Shown: positions 1 through 7,970, counted from the stretch's first letter. The stretch: 23,948 nt of DNA from Candidatus Woesearchaeota archaeon (GCA_027083015.1 JALWQS010000056.1:1-23948), one strand, 5' to 3'. Notes: generated from the letters alone by a model not told the origin. Program-made: numbers and translations.

Positions 1-1
1 T

Positions 2-538
2 GCTTATGTTCATGCAGATTTTATCCTTTACCCTAATAGTTCTGATGCGTTCGGCAATCCGGTGATTGAAGCCTGTGCGTATAGGAAACCTCTTGTAGTC
101 AGCAGGTTCCCCAATCTTGATCCTATGCTGGAAGCAGGATTTAAATTCATCGTCATCGATAACAAGGTGACGCAGGAAACTATCTCTGATGTTTATGAAC
201 TCCTGATGGATAAGAAGAAATATCAGGAGATTACTGAAAACAATTTTTCCCTCCTGAAAGAGCATTTTTCTTCTGACCTTCTTGATGACGCGCTCATCCC
301 CATATTAAACTCCTTTGAAGAGACTCCCGGTCTTATGTCAAGGATCGGCAGCATCTTCAGGAAAAAGAGACAGAAGAATAAGAAACCAGTAAGACAGAAC
401 AGGGCTGGTGATAAGAAAAAAGATAAAAGAAAGAATGATAAGAAAACTGTTGAGGAAGATGAGGATCCTGACCCTCTTAAGAACCGTAAGGGCAGCTACA
501 AGGAACCTGTCAATAACAGAAAAAGAGATGATAAGTGA
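2..538 (+). CDS. Glycosyltransferase family 4, C-terminal part (5' end outside window)
   Basis: The reading frame is open from base 2, so the gene starts before the window. The first ~35 visible residues carry the donor-nucleotide-binding signature of GT-B fold family 4 glycosyltransferases: DAFGNPVIEA followed by YRKPLVVS, corresponding to the usual EgfGlpvlEAmA.GkPVva. The usual first Glu of the E-x7-E motif is Asp here. The remainder of the domain ends near LIPILNSF, and then about 70 residues of Lys/Arg- and Asp/Glu-rich low-complexity tail follow. The enzyme presumably transfers a sugar from an activated donor at the cytoplasmic face of the membrane; the acceptor cannot be told. A GTGA overlap links it to the next gene. 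Family call is firm for this fragment, substrate unknown. Confidence 0.8.
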   Translation, partial: AYVHADFILYPNSSDAFGNPVIEACAYRKPLVVSRFPNLDPMLEAGFKFIVIDNKVTQETISDVYELLMDKKKYQEITENNFSLLKEHFSSDLLDDALIPILNSFEETPGLMSRIGSIFRKKRQKNKKPVRQNRAGDKKKDKRKNDKKTVEEDEDPDPLKNRKGSYKEPVNNRKRDDK

Positions 539-1560
539 AGATGAAAAAAAATTTCGCTGATGATGAAGAATTTGAGGATTTTGATGATCTTGAAGAGCTT
601 GAGGAGGAAGATGCCAAGAAGAAAGATCTTTCTTTAGATGATTATGAGCGACAGTTCATCTTTGAGATTGAAGATGCTTGTCCTATCTGCGGAGGCACTG
701 TCCGGGGAAATGATCATTATAAGTACTTCTGCAAGAGATGCAACATCCTTTTTGACAAGAAAGACCTCATCCAGAAAGGCGAAAAGAAGAACAGGCATAA
801 GTATCGCATCGTCCCTCTGACAAAGGAGAAAAGAAAATCCCTGATTGAAAGAAGAAAAGCGTTTAATGAACGTTTGCGTAAGGCTTTTCCCAGAGATGAT
901 GAGATTTCGGAGACTGTTCTTTCTGACGATAAGATAGGGTCTGAGACTAATGATGAATCAGAGGTTGAGATATTACCTCCTTACCCTAAGATTAAAGAGG
1001 ATCGTGAGGAAGACCTGGAATTCTCTGAAGAAAACAAAGAAGAAGACTCTGAATGGGAAACTGAAGAGAGTGAAAGAGAAGAGATAAAAGAAGGAGAAAA
1101 GAAAGAAAGAGAGACTAAAAAAGAAAGATCTGAAAAAGAAGAATCTGAAGAGCCTACCGAGGAGAACGACAGAGATTTTTCTGAAGAAACCCGTGATCAT
1201 GATGAAGAGGATCTTATCGCTGCTCTCAAAGGCAGCGGTTTTTCTTCTGAAGAAAGAAAGGAAAATGCTGAAGTCGTTGAAGAACATCAGGAAGAGGATC
1301 TTGAAGAACCTAAAGAGACTGAAGCGTTCGTTGAAGAACCTGAACCCGAGTATGAGCTTGAAGATGAAAGCCGGATCATCGCATCTAAAGGCTCTGATAA
1401 GATCCATAAAGGTACTTGTCATTTTGTCAGGAGGATCCATCCTGAGAACCGCATATACTTTGATTCTATAGAGGAAGGTCTTGAAGCTGGTTATGAGTTG
1501 TGTGTTTGTCTTCGGCGCCTTATCGCCCGCAGAAAAGCTCAAGAGGCTGGTCTGGAGTGA
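535..1560 (+). CDS. Acidic protein with N-terminal zinc ribbon and C-terminal Ada-like metal-binding module
   Basis: About 341 residues. After an acidic start, residues 49-69 hold C-x2-C-x13-C-x2-C (CPICGG ... CKRC), a zinc-ribbon pattern. A long middle (about 120-275) is almost only Glu, Lys, Asp and Ser and is predicted disordered. The last ~60 residues resemble the small zinc module of Ada-like/metal-binding proteins: ASKGSDKIHKGTCH, then YFDSIEEGLEAGYELCVC; candidate ligands are H291, C295, C323 and C325. The start is GTG in a GTGA overlap with the preceding stop; ATG at 541 is an equally possible start two codons in. Function is unknown; nucleic-acid or protein binding is only a guess from the zinc modules. 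Confidence 0.72.
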   Translation: MKMKKNFADDEEFEDFDDLEELEEEDAKKKDLSLDDYERQFIFEIEDACPICGGTVRGNDHYKYFCKRCNILFDKKDLIQKGEKKNRHKYRIVPLTKEKRKSLIERRKAFNERLRKAFPRDDEISETVLSDDKIGSETNDESEVEILPPYPKIKEDREEDLEFSEENKEEDSEWETEESEREEIKEGEKKERETKKERSEKEESEEPTEENDRDFSEETRDHDEEDLIAALKGSGFSSEERKENAEVVEEHQEEDLEEPKETEAFVEEPEPEYELEDESRIIASKGSDKIHKGTCHFVRRIHPENRIYFDSIEEGLEAGYELCVCLRRLIARRKAQEAGLE

Positions 1561-1606
1561 CTCTTAGGAGAAATCAGTAAAAGAGCTATTTAAAGCGAGT
1601 CCAAAG

Positions 1607-1616
1607 TTATTTATAG
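1607..1616 (+). promoter_or_regulatory. TATA box for the 1647 gene
   Basis: The sequence TTATTTATAG lies about 35 nt before the ATG at 1647. Transcription would begin near 1636, leaving a short leader containing GGTG before the ATG. Confidence 0.45.
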
Positions 1617-1646
1617 GAATATTTTTTCCCAAGTTCCGGTGTTATT

Positions 1647-2045
1647 ATGGGTAAGAAGAAAGGTAAAAAAGGAAGAGTTGATAGGAAATATGAACAGACT
1701 GCTTACGAGTCTCATTATGCTACATGGGGCCCTGATAATGATGATATTCTTGACAGCTTTTGTACCAATGTGAGATGCCGGCTTTATGGTCAGCGGTTGA
1801 GCGCTTCGCAGGAAGTCGCTAAGGCCAGACAAAGGGTTGATCAGGAGGGCGGTCAGCAAAGGCTGGAGAAAGCTATTGAATCCTACGAGCTGAAGAAGAG
1901 TATCTGCGCTGATAGTTGTCGCCAACCTGCTAAGCGTTATGATGATTGGGTGTTATCCAACAGTTCGGTGATGAATGCTCTCCAGTTAAGGGAAGATTTG
2001 AAAGCTAAACAGAAACCTCAGCTTGATTACCATACTAGAAGGTAA
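1647..2045 (+). CDS. Unknown small basic protein with two Cys pairs
   Basis: 132 residues with a Lys/Gly-rich start (MGKKKGKKGR). Four cysteines occur as C39-x4-C44 and C87-x3-C91, which could form a zinc site that joins two parts of the chain. The segment between them (QEVAKARQRVDQEGGQQRL) looks helical and charged. No signal peptide or membrane segment is visible, so it is probably cytoplasmic. I do not recognise the family. It has its own TATA box and sits 19 bases before a lipoprotein gene, so the two may be cotranscribed. Confidence 0.65.
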   Translation: MGKKKGKKGRVDRKYEQTAYESHYATWGPDNDDILDSFCTNVRCRLYGQRLSASQEVAKARQRVDQEGGQQRLEKAIESYELKKSICADSCRQPAKRYDDWVLSNSSVMNALQLREDLKAKQKPQLDYHTRR

Positions 2046-2063
2046 CAGTTCAAAGGTGAATAC

Positions 2064-2471
2064 ATGAAAAAGTTTTTGAAGAAAAGTCTTAGTCTATTGA
2101 TATTTGTTTCTATACTTTTGTTTATAGTTCTTTCTTTAAATGGTTGCGCTCATTCCCATCCCATTCCTAAACCTGTGCCTTTAGATGAAAAATCTTCTGT
2201 TTCAGAAGAAGCAACTGTCAAGACTGTTGAAGAACCGACTCAGAGTTCTGGCAAAAAGGAACCCTCCACTTCTGACAGCGACATTTCCGTTCCTGATTGT
2301 GATGGCAGGCTGATACCCACTTATGATATGGATAACAGGATAACTGGTTATCGTTGTGTTACTGACTCTGCTGATTTTGAATGTCCGGGTCATCGTGCTG
2401 GGGAGACTTGGGAAGAAGCCGGTGCTGAATGTACCTGTACCGAGCAGGGCCAGATTGTCTGTCGTTCTTGA
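2064..2471 (+). CDS. Small lipoprotein with VWC-like Cys motif
   Basis: 135 residues. The N-terminus is a lipoprotein signal peptide: KKFLKKSL, a long hydrophobic run, then the lipobox LNGC (Cys at about residue 28). A Pro/Ser/Thr/Glu-rich linker follows. The C-terminal ~60 residues contain six cysteines, including CPGHRAGETWEEAGAECTC then IVC, which resembles part of a von Willebrand factor type C module. The protein is expected to be anchored outside the cytoplasmic membrane with disulfides. The ribosome site AAAGGTGAA sits just before the ATG. Ligand or partner is unknown. Confidence 0.75.
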   Translation: MKKFLKKSLSLLIFVSILLFIVLSLNGCAHSHPIPKPVPLDEKSSVSEEATVKTVEEPTQSSGKKEPSTSDSDISVPDCDGRLIPTYDMDNRITGYRCVTDSADFECPGHRAGETWEEAGAECTCTEQGQIVCRS

Positions 2472-2516
2472 ATTCTTTTTCATTATTGATGCTATTGCAA
2501 ACTCCTTTAAGAAAAC

Positions 2517-2525
2517 CTTATAAAT
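2517..2525 (+). promoter_or_regulatory. TATA box for the antiporter at 2562
   Basis: CTTATAAAT stands about 25-30 nt before the expected transcription start near 2546, which would give a short leader carrying GAGGTGA (2551-2557) ahead of a GTG start. Confidence 0.55.
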
Positions 2526-2561
2526 ATCAATATATAATACTATTTTTGAAGAGGTGAACTT

Positions 2562-3923
2562 GTGGCAGATATTGCTTTAATCTATCTTACCGGTCTGGGT
2601 GCATTGCTTTTGGTAGGTCTTATCTGTTCTATCATTTCTGCTAAGATGAAGCTTTCGGCTGTTCTCTTTCTTATCTTGTCAGGTATCGGCCTGCGTTACA
2701 TAAAGATTGACGGTCAACAGTTGATACAGATTCCTCAAGAAGTCATTTTGGCTTTGGGCATCCTTACTCTTATCCTTGTAGTTTTTGATGCGTCTTCACA
2801 GTTTAAGCTACGCCAGATAGGTTTTGTTTTCGGCGGTGCTCTGAAACTGACCCTTATCTTCATAATATTTATTATGGTCTTGTTCACTATTGCTACTAAT
2901 CTCGTTACTGGCGCTAATATCTTTGTTTCTTTGATCTTCGCTGCGTTTATGGCAGGCACCTCTCCTGATATAGCCATCGCTATCCTTGGAGGCGCTAAGT
3001 CAAAGATTGTTGATTTTCTTGCGATTGAGTCTATCATAAACACTCCTTTGATCGTCCTTATACCTTTCATAATAATTGACCTTTTTAGAAATATGCAGGA
3101 AATCACCGCTTCTGCTATTGTCCCTCAGCTTATTCCTTTTCTTCAGCAGATCGTTTCTGGCGTGGGAACTGGCGTCATAATAGGTCTTCTTGTCTTCCGC
3201 GTCATGAGCCGTCTGTACGAAGAGCGGCTTTCACCGATTGCGACTGTCGCCGCTGCTCTTCTGACCTACGTTCTTGCAGAAAATATCGGTGGTAATGGTG
3301 TCTTAGCTGTAACAACGATGGCTGTTATCTTTGGCAACCTGTATATTGTCCATAAGCAGACCCTTGGTAATTTCATCAGGATCTTCTCTTCCTTCTTTCA
3401 GATTCTAGTCTTTATCCTGATCGGTCTTATCATTGAGATTCCATGGACTGCGATATTCTTCCTTAAATCGTTCATATTGTTCATATTGTATCTGGCTATC
3501 AGATGGTTGGCCATTGAAGCGTCTTTCTGGACAAAATATAACTGGAAAGAGAAGATTTTCATGACGATAAATGCTCCTAAAGGAATAGCCACTGCTGTTG
3601 TCATCTTTTTGCTTTCTACTTTCGAGATCCCCTCTTTGAACCGTATACTGAATTACGGGCTGATCTTCATCATCTACTCAATCATCGCTTCTACGATCGT
3701 AGCTAAGTTCTCAGAATTTTTTATCCAGGTGGAGGCTAAGACTACTGTTGAGGTCGCTCCTAAGGTTCCGCTCTCTTCTCCGCTGACAAAGTCTTCTGCT
3801 AATGATAAGAAGAATTATAAGAAGAAACAGAGAAACTCCAAAGTATCAAAAGCGTCTAGAAGAGATAAGAGAAAGAAAACATCTGAGAGAAACCACAAGA
3901 ACCGTAGGATCAGCAAAAGATAA
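2562..3923 (+). CDS. CPA-superfamily cation/proton antiporter-like protein with altered ND motif
   Basis: 453 residues; GTG start chosen because GAGGTGA lies 5 bases upstream. Eleven to thirteen hydrophobic segments fill residues 1-390. The order of motifs follows Na+/H+ antiporters of the CPA1 type: LILVVFDASS after TM3, AGTSPDIAIAI where TDPVAV is usual, ESIINTPLIV where ES..ND is usual, and GGNGVLAVTTMAVIFGN late. The proton-binding Asp of the ND pair is Thr here (INT), and the TDP triplet reads SPD. A very basic cytoplasmic tail (about residues 400-453) ends the protein. It probably moves Na+ or K+ across the membrane, but the altered ion site leaves its coupling uncertain. It is convergent with the K+ channel operon. 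Confidence 0.8.
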   Translation: MADIALIYLTGLGALLLVGLICSIISAKMKLSAVLFLILSGIGLRYIKIDGQQLIQIPQEVILALGILTLILVVFDASSQFKLRQIGFVFGGALKLTLIFIIFIMVLFTIATNLVTGANIFVSLIFAAFMAGTSPDIAIAILGGAKSKIVDFLAIESIINTPLIVLIPFIIIDLFRNMQEITASAIVPQLIPFLQQIVSGVGTGVIIGLLVFRVMSRLYEERLSPIATVAAALLTYVLAENIGGNGVLAVTTMAVIFGNLYIVHKQTLGNFIRIFSSFFQILVFILIGLIIEIPWTAIFFLKSFILFILYLAIRWLAIEASFWTKYNWKEKIFMTINAPKGIATAVVIFLLSTFEIPSLNRILNYGLIFIIYSIIASTIVAKFSEFFIQVEAKTTVEVAPKVPLSSPLTKSSANDKKNYKKKQRNSKVSKASRRDKRKKTSERNHKNRRISKR

Positions 3924-3968
3924 TTGAACGATTCGTCTTGTGATAAGTCTTCTAAAACCAACGGCATA

Positions 3969-3994
3969 TTTTCTTACATAGTTTTCTTACATAG
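3969..3994. repeat. Two tandem copies of a 13-nt repeat
   Basis: TTTTCTTACATAG occurs twice head to tail, in the space between the two convergent genes ending at 3923 and 3999. It may be a simple slippage duplication; a role in 3' end formation is possible but not shown. Confidence 0.8.
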
Positions 3995-3998
3995 CGCG

Positions 3999-6182
3999 CT
4001 ATTTTCTGCCCTTGCCTGATCTTTTAGTGACAGGATGCTGCTTTCTTGTAACAGTCCGTACCAGTCTTTTGGTTGCGGGATTTATCCTAAAGTTTCCACT
4101 CAGCATCTTTCTTACTCGTCCAGGGTTCCTGGAATCCAATAATGACAGGTTCACTATAAGCACTAGTTTATCTCCTGCCTGAAGGACATAATCATCCCGG
4201 GGCAGCTTGTCAAGCCCTTCTTTATTCTTGACCGCTATTATATTTGCTACGACCCCTAAGCGATCATCAGATCTTTTGACTGTCTTTCCGACGAAGCTAT
4301 CACCTTTGGACACATCTACATCCAGTAGTTCTATGTCCTTGTTCGCCAATGTTGTTGAATCCATGATCCATCTTACTGCGTTTGGAGCGCATAACGTAAG
4401 CGATATCAAGCGTCCGCCTATACTTGAGCTTGGGACGACATAGTTCGCTCCCGCTTTCTTCGCTATAGGTACAAAATCCTTGTTATTCAGGTTTGCTACG
4501 ACTATTGTGTCTTCTGATAATTGCCTGAGCTTATTTATCACTAATATCGTTTCCGAATCTTCATCTAGAGTTATCATGACTATCGTTCCGGGTTTGTTAG
4601 CTCCTGCTTTTAGCAGCATCCTTTTGCTTAAGGGGTCTCCTTTTATAACCTTAAAACGTTCCTGAGGTATGTGGTGATAGATCTTCTTTGTCGTGACTAT
4701 CACTGGCTTCAGGCCTTCTTTTTCCAGTTCTTCCAGCAGCGACTCTGTCAGAGGATTGAAACCTAATATCACGTGCTTGTAAGATTTGAATTTTTTGACA
4801 AGCCTTTTTTCTGATATCTCCAGGGATTTGAGCGTGTGTCTTGAGTAGGGAAGTCTTATAAGCTCTTTGTCAAGGAGCCGTTCTTGCATCTTATCCAGTT
4901 GAAGGTTCCCCTCAGGCACTATCAGAACGCCATTGGTCTCTTCCACTAATAGCTTCACTTCCTGCAGGAAATGCAGTATCTTGGAGAAATTGTTGTGCTG
5001 TACGAGGAAGTCCAGTCCGTCAATCATGATGAAGCTGTTCTTGACTTTGCTGCAGAACTGGCTTATCGTCTCATATAATTGTTCTATATCTACCGGATCT
5101 ACCGAAAGGTATTCTGTCTCTGAATCTGTCATCCAGATTATCGGCGTGGTCAATATCCCAAATGTTTTCCTGACTACTTCAGGATGCTTTGCTGTTATCA
5201 CGAGACCATAATGTTTCTTGACTAGATAATGAAGCAATACCTTATAGGATATCTCTACGGATCGTTCATGTTTTATGAAGTAGTATTTAGAATAGTCCAT
5301 CCGGAATTTCTTCTTATCCTCTTCTGACAGTCTCTTCGGCACGCCTTTTTCTCCTACCGGTTCTATCGCTAAGAACTTGTATTTTACGATTCCTATCGTT
5401 ATGAATACGCACATTATCAAGGTCAATATATTATTATGCGGTGGAAGGACTGTCCCTGTCATAGGCAGTATAACTCCTGTCGGTATCCCAATAGCGATCG
5501 GAAATGCGCTTCCTATCAGGACGTACAACAGTTGTTTTTTCTTCTCTGATTTTTTTGTACTGAAATATTTGAACGAAAATAGCAGAAAACCATATAGGAA
5601 AGGTAGTGTCTGGAACCAGAAGAAGAAGTACTTATAGACTGGACCATAAGAATAAGTCCATAGTATGATTTGTGCCGTAGAGAAGTCAGCTCTTGGAAGA
5701 GTACCTGCCAGCACCATATCTGTCGTCCAAAGCAGGATTATGAGCAGAAGAAGCACTCCTAACACAAGGCTTTTGCCTGGTGTTGTCTTGTAGAGAAAAT
5801 TCTTTTTCTTGAGATATGCCCATATGAAATACACGAAATAGAATACTGATATTATATAACCGGTATAGCTTATTTTTCCCCAGACAAGCGCTTTGGCGGG
5901 ATTGGTCATTTGCCACATGACCAGTTTTCCGAGGTCCCATAATGCCTGACCTAAGAATACTATCGTAAAGTACTTATTGACCTTTGCTGAAGGATTCTTA
6001 AGATAGACCCATACTGCTAATCCCAGTTTGACCACAAATGCTGTAAAGCTCAGGAACAGTATGCTTGAGATAACTGTTGTTTTCTGGTATGCCCAGACCT
6101 GTGCTACCGACAGTATGAACAGTATGAATGCTGCCGACCATATCAGGGTTCTCTTTTTTATTGTTTTTAGGGTTCGTAACAT
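3999..6182 (-). CDS. 7TM receptor-like protein fused to DUF835 and an RCK (TrkA-N/TrkA-C) module
   Basis: 727 residues. Residues 12-272 form about eight membrane segments ending in IGIVKYKFLAIEP, like the 7TM input domain of archaeal histidine kinases. Residues ~300-445 match DUF835 (LVITAKHPEVV, PIIWMTDSE, FIMIDGLDFLVQHN). Residues ~468-610 are a TrkA-N/RCK Rossmann domain (HVILGFNPLTE, VIKGDPL, LDEDSE, AGANYVVPSSSIGGRL) and ~617-680 a TrkA-C domain (VGKTV, DYVLQAGDKLVLI). There is no P-loop/selectivity filter, so it is not itself a channel. It begins 17 bases after the K+ channel gene in the same operon and shares the SSIGGRL signature with it. A role as a membrane sensor regulating or co-assembling with the channel is inferred. 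Confidence 0.85.
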   Translation of the reverse strand: MLRTLKTIKKRTLIWSAAFILFILSVAQVWAYQKTTVISSILFLSFTAFVVKLGLAVWVYLKNPSAKVNKYFTIVFLGQALWDLGKLVMWQMTNPAKALVWGKISYTGYIISVFYFVYFIWAYLKKKNFLYKTTPGKSLVLGVLLLLIILLWTTDMVLAGTLPRADFSTAQIILWTYSYGPVYKYFFFWFQTLPFLYGFLLFSFKYFSTKKSEKKKQLLYVLIGSAFPIAIGIPTGVILPMTGTVLPPHNNILTLIMCVFITIGIVKYKFLAIEPVGEKGVPKRLSEEDKKKFRMDYSKYYFIKHERSVEISYKVLLHYLVKKHYGLVITAKHPEVVRKTFGILTTPIIWMTDSETEYLSVDPVDIEQLYETISQFCSKVKNSFIMIDGLDFLVQHNNFSKILHFLQEVKLLVEETNGVLIVPEGNLQLDKMQERLLDKELIRLPYSRHTLKSLEISEKRLVKKFKSYKHVILGFNPLTESLLEELEKEGLKPVIVTTKKIYHHIPQERFKVIKGDPLSKRMLLKAGANKPGTIVMITLDEDSETILVINKLRQLSEDTIVVANLNNKDFVPIAKKAGANYVVPSSSIGGRLISLTLCAPNAVRWIMDSTTLANKDIELLDVDVSKGDSFVGKTVKRSDDRLGVVANIIAVKNKEGLDKLPRDDYVLQAGDKLVLIVNLSLLDSRNPGRVRKMLSGNFRINPATKRLVRTVTRKQHPVTKRSGKGRK

Positions 6183-6199
6183 CTTATCTGGCCTTTTGA

Positions 6200-7297
6200 C
6201 TAAGCCTGCTTATTGCAACCTTCGGTTTTTATTCCCTTATGTGCTTTGACTATAGCGATTATCTTCGCTCCTGCTTCTACTCGTATATCATCGCTTGGTA
6301 TCCTCTCAAATCCTGTTGCGGTTTCCACTCCCAGTATCTTCGCTTTGCCTGCCATCTCTTTCCTTATCTGCCCTATGGTTTTTCCTGCATAAGGAGAGTC
6401 TGGATTGACATCGTACTCTACCAGTGATATCCCTCGTTTTGAGGTTGTCGCGTCTGTCACCCATTCCACGACATGCGGTTCATCGGCGACTATTGATAAT
6501 AAGCGCCCTCCTATTGAGCTTGGGCTTACAACATGATCTGCTCCTGCTCTTTTTGCCAGCTCTACGTGTTCGTGATTGTTTATCTTGACTATCAGGTTTA
6601 TGTAAGGGTTCAGTTCCCTGATCACATGTGTTGCTAAAAGCACGTCTGAATCTTCATCTAATGCTAAGACAAGGTTTTTTGCGTGTTTGACATTGGCTTT
6701 TTCCAGGACTTCTGGTTTTGTCGGATCGCCCATGAGAAATAATGCGTTGTTGGCTTTTGCTATCTCATTTATGTTCTCTTTGTCTATGAGCACTATTTCC
6801 ATGTTTCCTCCTTTGAGTTCGTTAAGCGTGGCTTCTGCTGTGGGGTTCCATCCACAGATTATCAGGTCTATCCTTTTTTTTGCTGCTGCTACGCCGAACA
6901 TGCTTCCTAGGTTTGCTGCTACGACGCGGCTTGTTATCTGTGATATGAATAGTGATACGAAACTGATTCCCAGTATCATGACCAATATCCCAACCAGCCT
7001 TCCTTGCATTGTCACTGGCGCTATATCTCCGTACCCTACTGTTGTCAGTGTGGTTATTACCCAATAGAATGATAAGAAGTATGCATTGGCGGTTTTTCCC
7101 TGTGTGAATTGCTGAAATTGAGGGTTGGGCATTATCTCTATCCTTGCAAAAAGGACCATGGATATGATCAGTAATGTCAGTGAGATTATTGATACTACTC
7201 TTATTACTGACATATGTTTGTGTATCTTAAAGTAGATATCCCAAAACTTATTTTCTTTCAGTCCTAAAAGTCGTTTTAGTCCGCCGAACTTTGTCAT
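6200..7297 (-). CDS. MthK-like two-TM potassium channel with RCK domain
   Basis: 365 residues. A first membrane helix (about 31-51), a pore helix and the K+ selectivity filter TTVGYGD (85-91), then a second helix (about 100-123) with a glycine suited to a gating hinge (G110). Residues ~143-265 are TrkA-N/RCK (DLIICGWNPTAEA, LMGDPTKPEVL, LDEDSD, AGADHVVSPSSIGGRL), and ~280-350 TrkA-C. It should form a tetrameric K+ channel in the cytoplasmic membrane opened by ligand binding to an RCK ring. By my alignment from memory, the three acidic residues of the MthK Ca2+ site (D184, E210, E212) are Ala, Lys and Asn here, so another ligand is likely. Its ATG overlaps the preceding stop (TAATG) with GAGG nearby. 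Confidence 0.93.
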   Translation of the reverse strand: MTKFGGLKRLLGLKENKFWDIYFKIHKHMSVIRVVSIISLTLLIISMVLFARIEIMPNPQFQQFTQGKTANAYFLSFYWVITTLTTVGYGDIAPVTMQGRLVGILVMILGISFVSLFISQITSRVVAANLGSMFGVAAAKKRIDLIICGWNPTAEATLNELKGGNMEIVLIDKENINEIAKANNALFLMGDPTKPEVLEKANVKHAKNLVLALDEDSDVLLATHVIRELNPYINLIVKINNHEHVELAKRAGADHVVSPSSIGGRLLSIVADEPHVVEWVTDATTSKRGISLVEYDVNPDSPYAGKTIGQIRKEMAGKAKILGVETATGFERIPSDDIRVEAGAKIIAIVKAHKGIKTEGCNKQA

Positions 7298-7515
7298 TAG
7301 GATTCCTCACTGCTGGTGTTTAGGTTTGTTGTATCCTGATACCTGTCAGATTGTAGGATGGGCTGTAGTGAATAAATAGATCGTAGCAAGTAAATAGATT
7401 GTCGCAGGTATTGTCTATCGTCACGAGTGTTGATGATGCTATTGATTATTGGATTATTGATTGCATGATCATTGTACTTACGATTACCTGATAAGAACTT
7501 CTTCACCTCTTTCAT
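7297..7515 (-). CDS. Possible 72-residue leader protein of the K+ channel operon
   Basis: The frame starts at an ATG about 26 bases after a TATA-like element (leaderless position) and ends in TAATG, overlapping the channel start by one base, as expected of translational coupling. The product is Asn/Ile/Ser/Tyr/Gln-rich with an internal near-repeat (RQSIYLLRSIY) and resembles nothing I know. Alternatively, the stretch is an untranslated leader that happens to be open. Its A-ending codons fit the other minus-strand genes, but noncoding DNA here would look the same. Confidence 0.4.
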   Translation of the reverse strand: MKEVKKFLSGNRKYNDHAINNPIINSIINTRDDRQYLRQSIYLLRSIYSLQPILQSDRYQDTTNLNTSSEES

Positions 7516-7536
7516 AATACTGATCCAGAGTTTTGA

Positions 7537-7548
7537 CCTTTTTAAAGG
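7537..7548 (-). promoter_or_regulatory. TATA-like element of the K+ channel operon
   Basis: Read leftward the element is CCTTTAAAAAGG; its centre is about 26 bases before the ATG at 7515. The region 7549-7670 between the divergent promoters is A/T-rich and holds no gene that I can see. Confidence 0.45.
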
Positions 7549-7670
7549 TTTCTTTTAAAAAAGTTTTTTTCCAAAATAGAGCCTAAAGGCCTTAAAAGTC
7601 TATTCTTGCCATTCTTAGACGAGATAAGCATTTTTTGAGTCTCTAAAAACAAAAAGAATAAAAAGAAGTT

Positions 7671-7680
7671 CTTATTTAAG
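7671..7680 (+). promoter_or_regulatory. TATA box for the histone gene
   Basis: CTTATTTAAG is placed for a start near 7704, leaving a ~35-base leader with the strong ribosome site GGAGGGA six bases before the ATG at 7739. Confidence 0.5.
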
Positions 7681-7738
7681 TATCAGATAATTGTTTTTTG
7701 TTAAAAACCTTAAAAGAAATTGATTTGGAGGGATATGA

Positions 7739-7951
7739 ATGGCTACTCAAAAATTACTTCCTTTAGCAGCTATGGAGAAGATTCTTAAAAGCTGTGGTGC
7801 TGAAAGGGCTTCTGATAAAGCTAAGGCTGCACTTAAGGATATTATAGAAGATATAGCTGCTGAGATTGCTGAGAAGGCTGTAGGGCTTGCCAAGCATTCT
7901 GGTCGTGTGACTGTCAAAGCTAGTGATGTTAAGCTCGCTGCTAAATACTGA
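7739..7951 (+). CDS. Archaeal histone (HMf family)
   Basis: 70 residues, one complete histone fold with almost no tail, as in HMfA/HMfB. Signature stretches are LPLAAMEKILKSCGAERAS at the start, a long amphipathic central helix (KDIIEDIAAEIAEKAVGLAK), and HSGRVTVKASDVKLA, matching HAGRKTIKAEDIELA of HMfB. It should dimerise and wrap DNA in the nucleoid. The GAER-S loop and the HSGR loop carry the expected DNA-contacting residues. The strong ribosome site and a T-rich tract right after the stop fit a monocistronic, highly expressed gene. A histone-deacetylase-family gene lies 5 kb away, though such enzymes in prokaryotes need not act on histones. Confidence 0.95.
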   Translation: MATQKLLPLAAMEKILKSCGAERASDKAKAALKDIIEDIAAEIAEKAVGLAKHSGRVTVKASDVKLAAKY

Positions 7952-7952
7952 T

Positions 7953-7970
7953 CTTTACTTTTTCCTTTTT
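7953..7970 (+). terminator. Poly-T type terminator after the histone gene
   Basis: The stretch directly after the histone stop is nearly all T with short C interruptions, typical of archaeal U-tract termination. Confidence 0.45.

Noticed and set aside
1020..1380. GAAGAAG-rich stretch as a DNA repeat array or CRISPR
   Set aside because: It is Glu/Lys-coding low complexity in a continuous frame with no regular repeat-spacer pattern.
973..1542. 189-codon frame opposite the acidic zinc protein
   Set aside because: Phe/Leu/Ser-rich product that is only the mirror of Glu/Lys codons on the + strand; no start signal.
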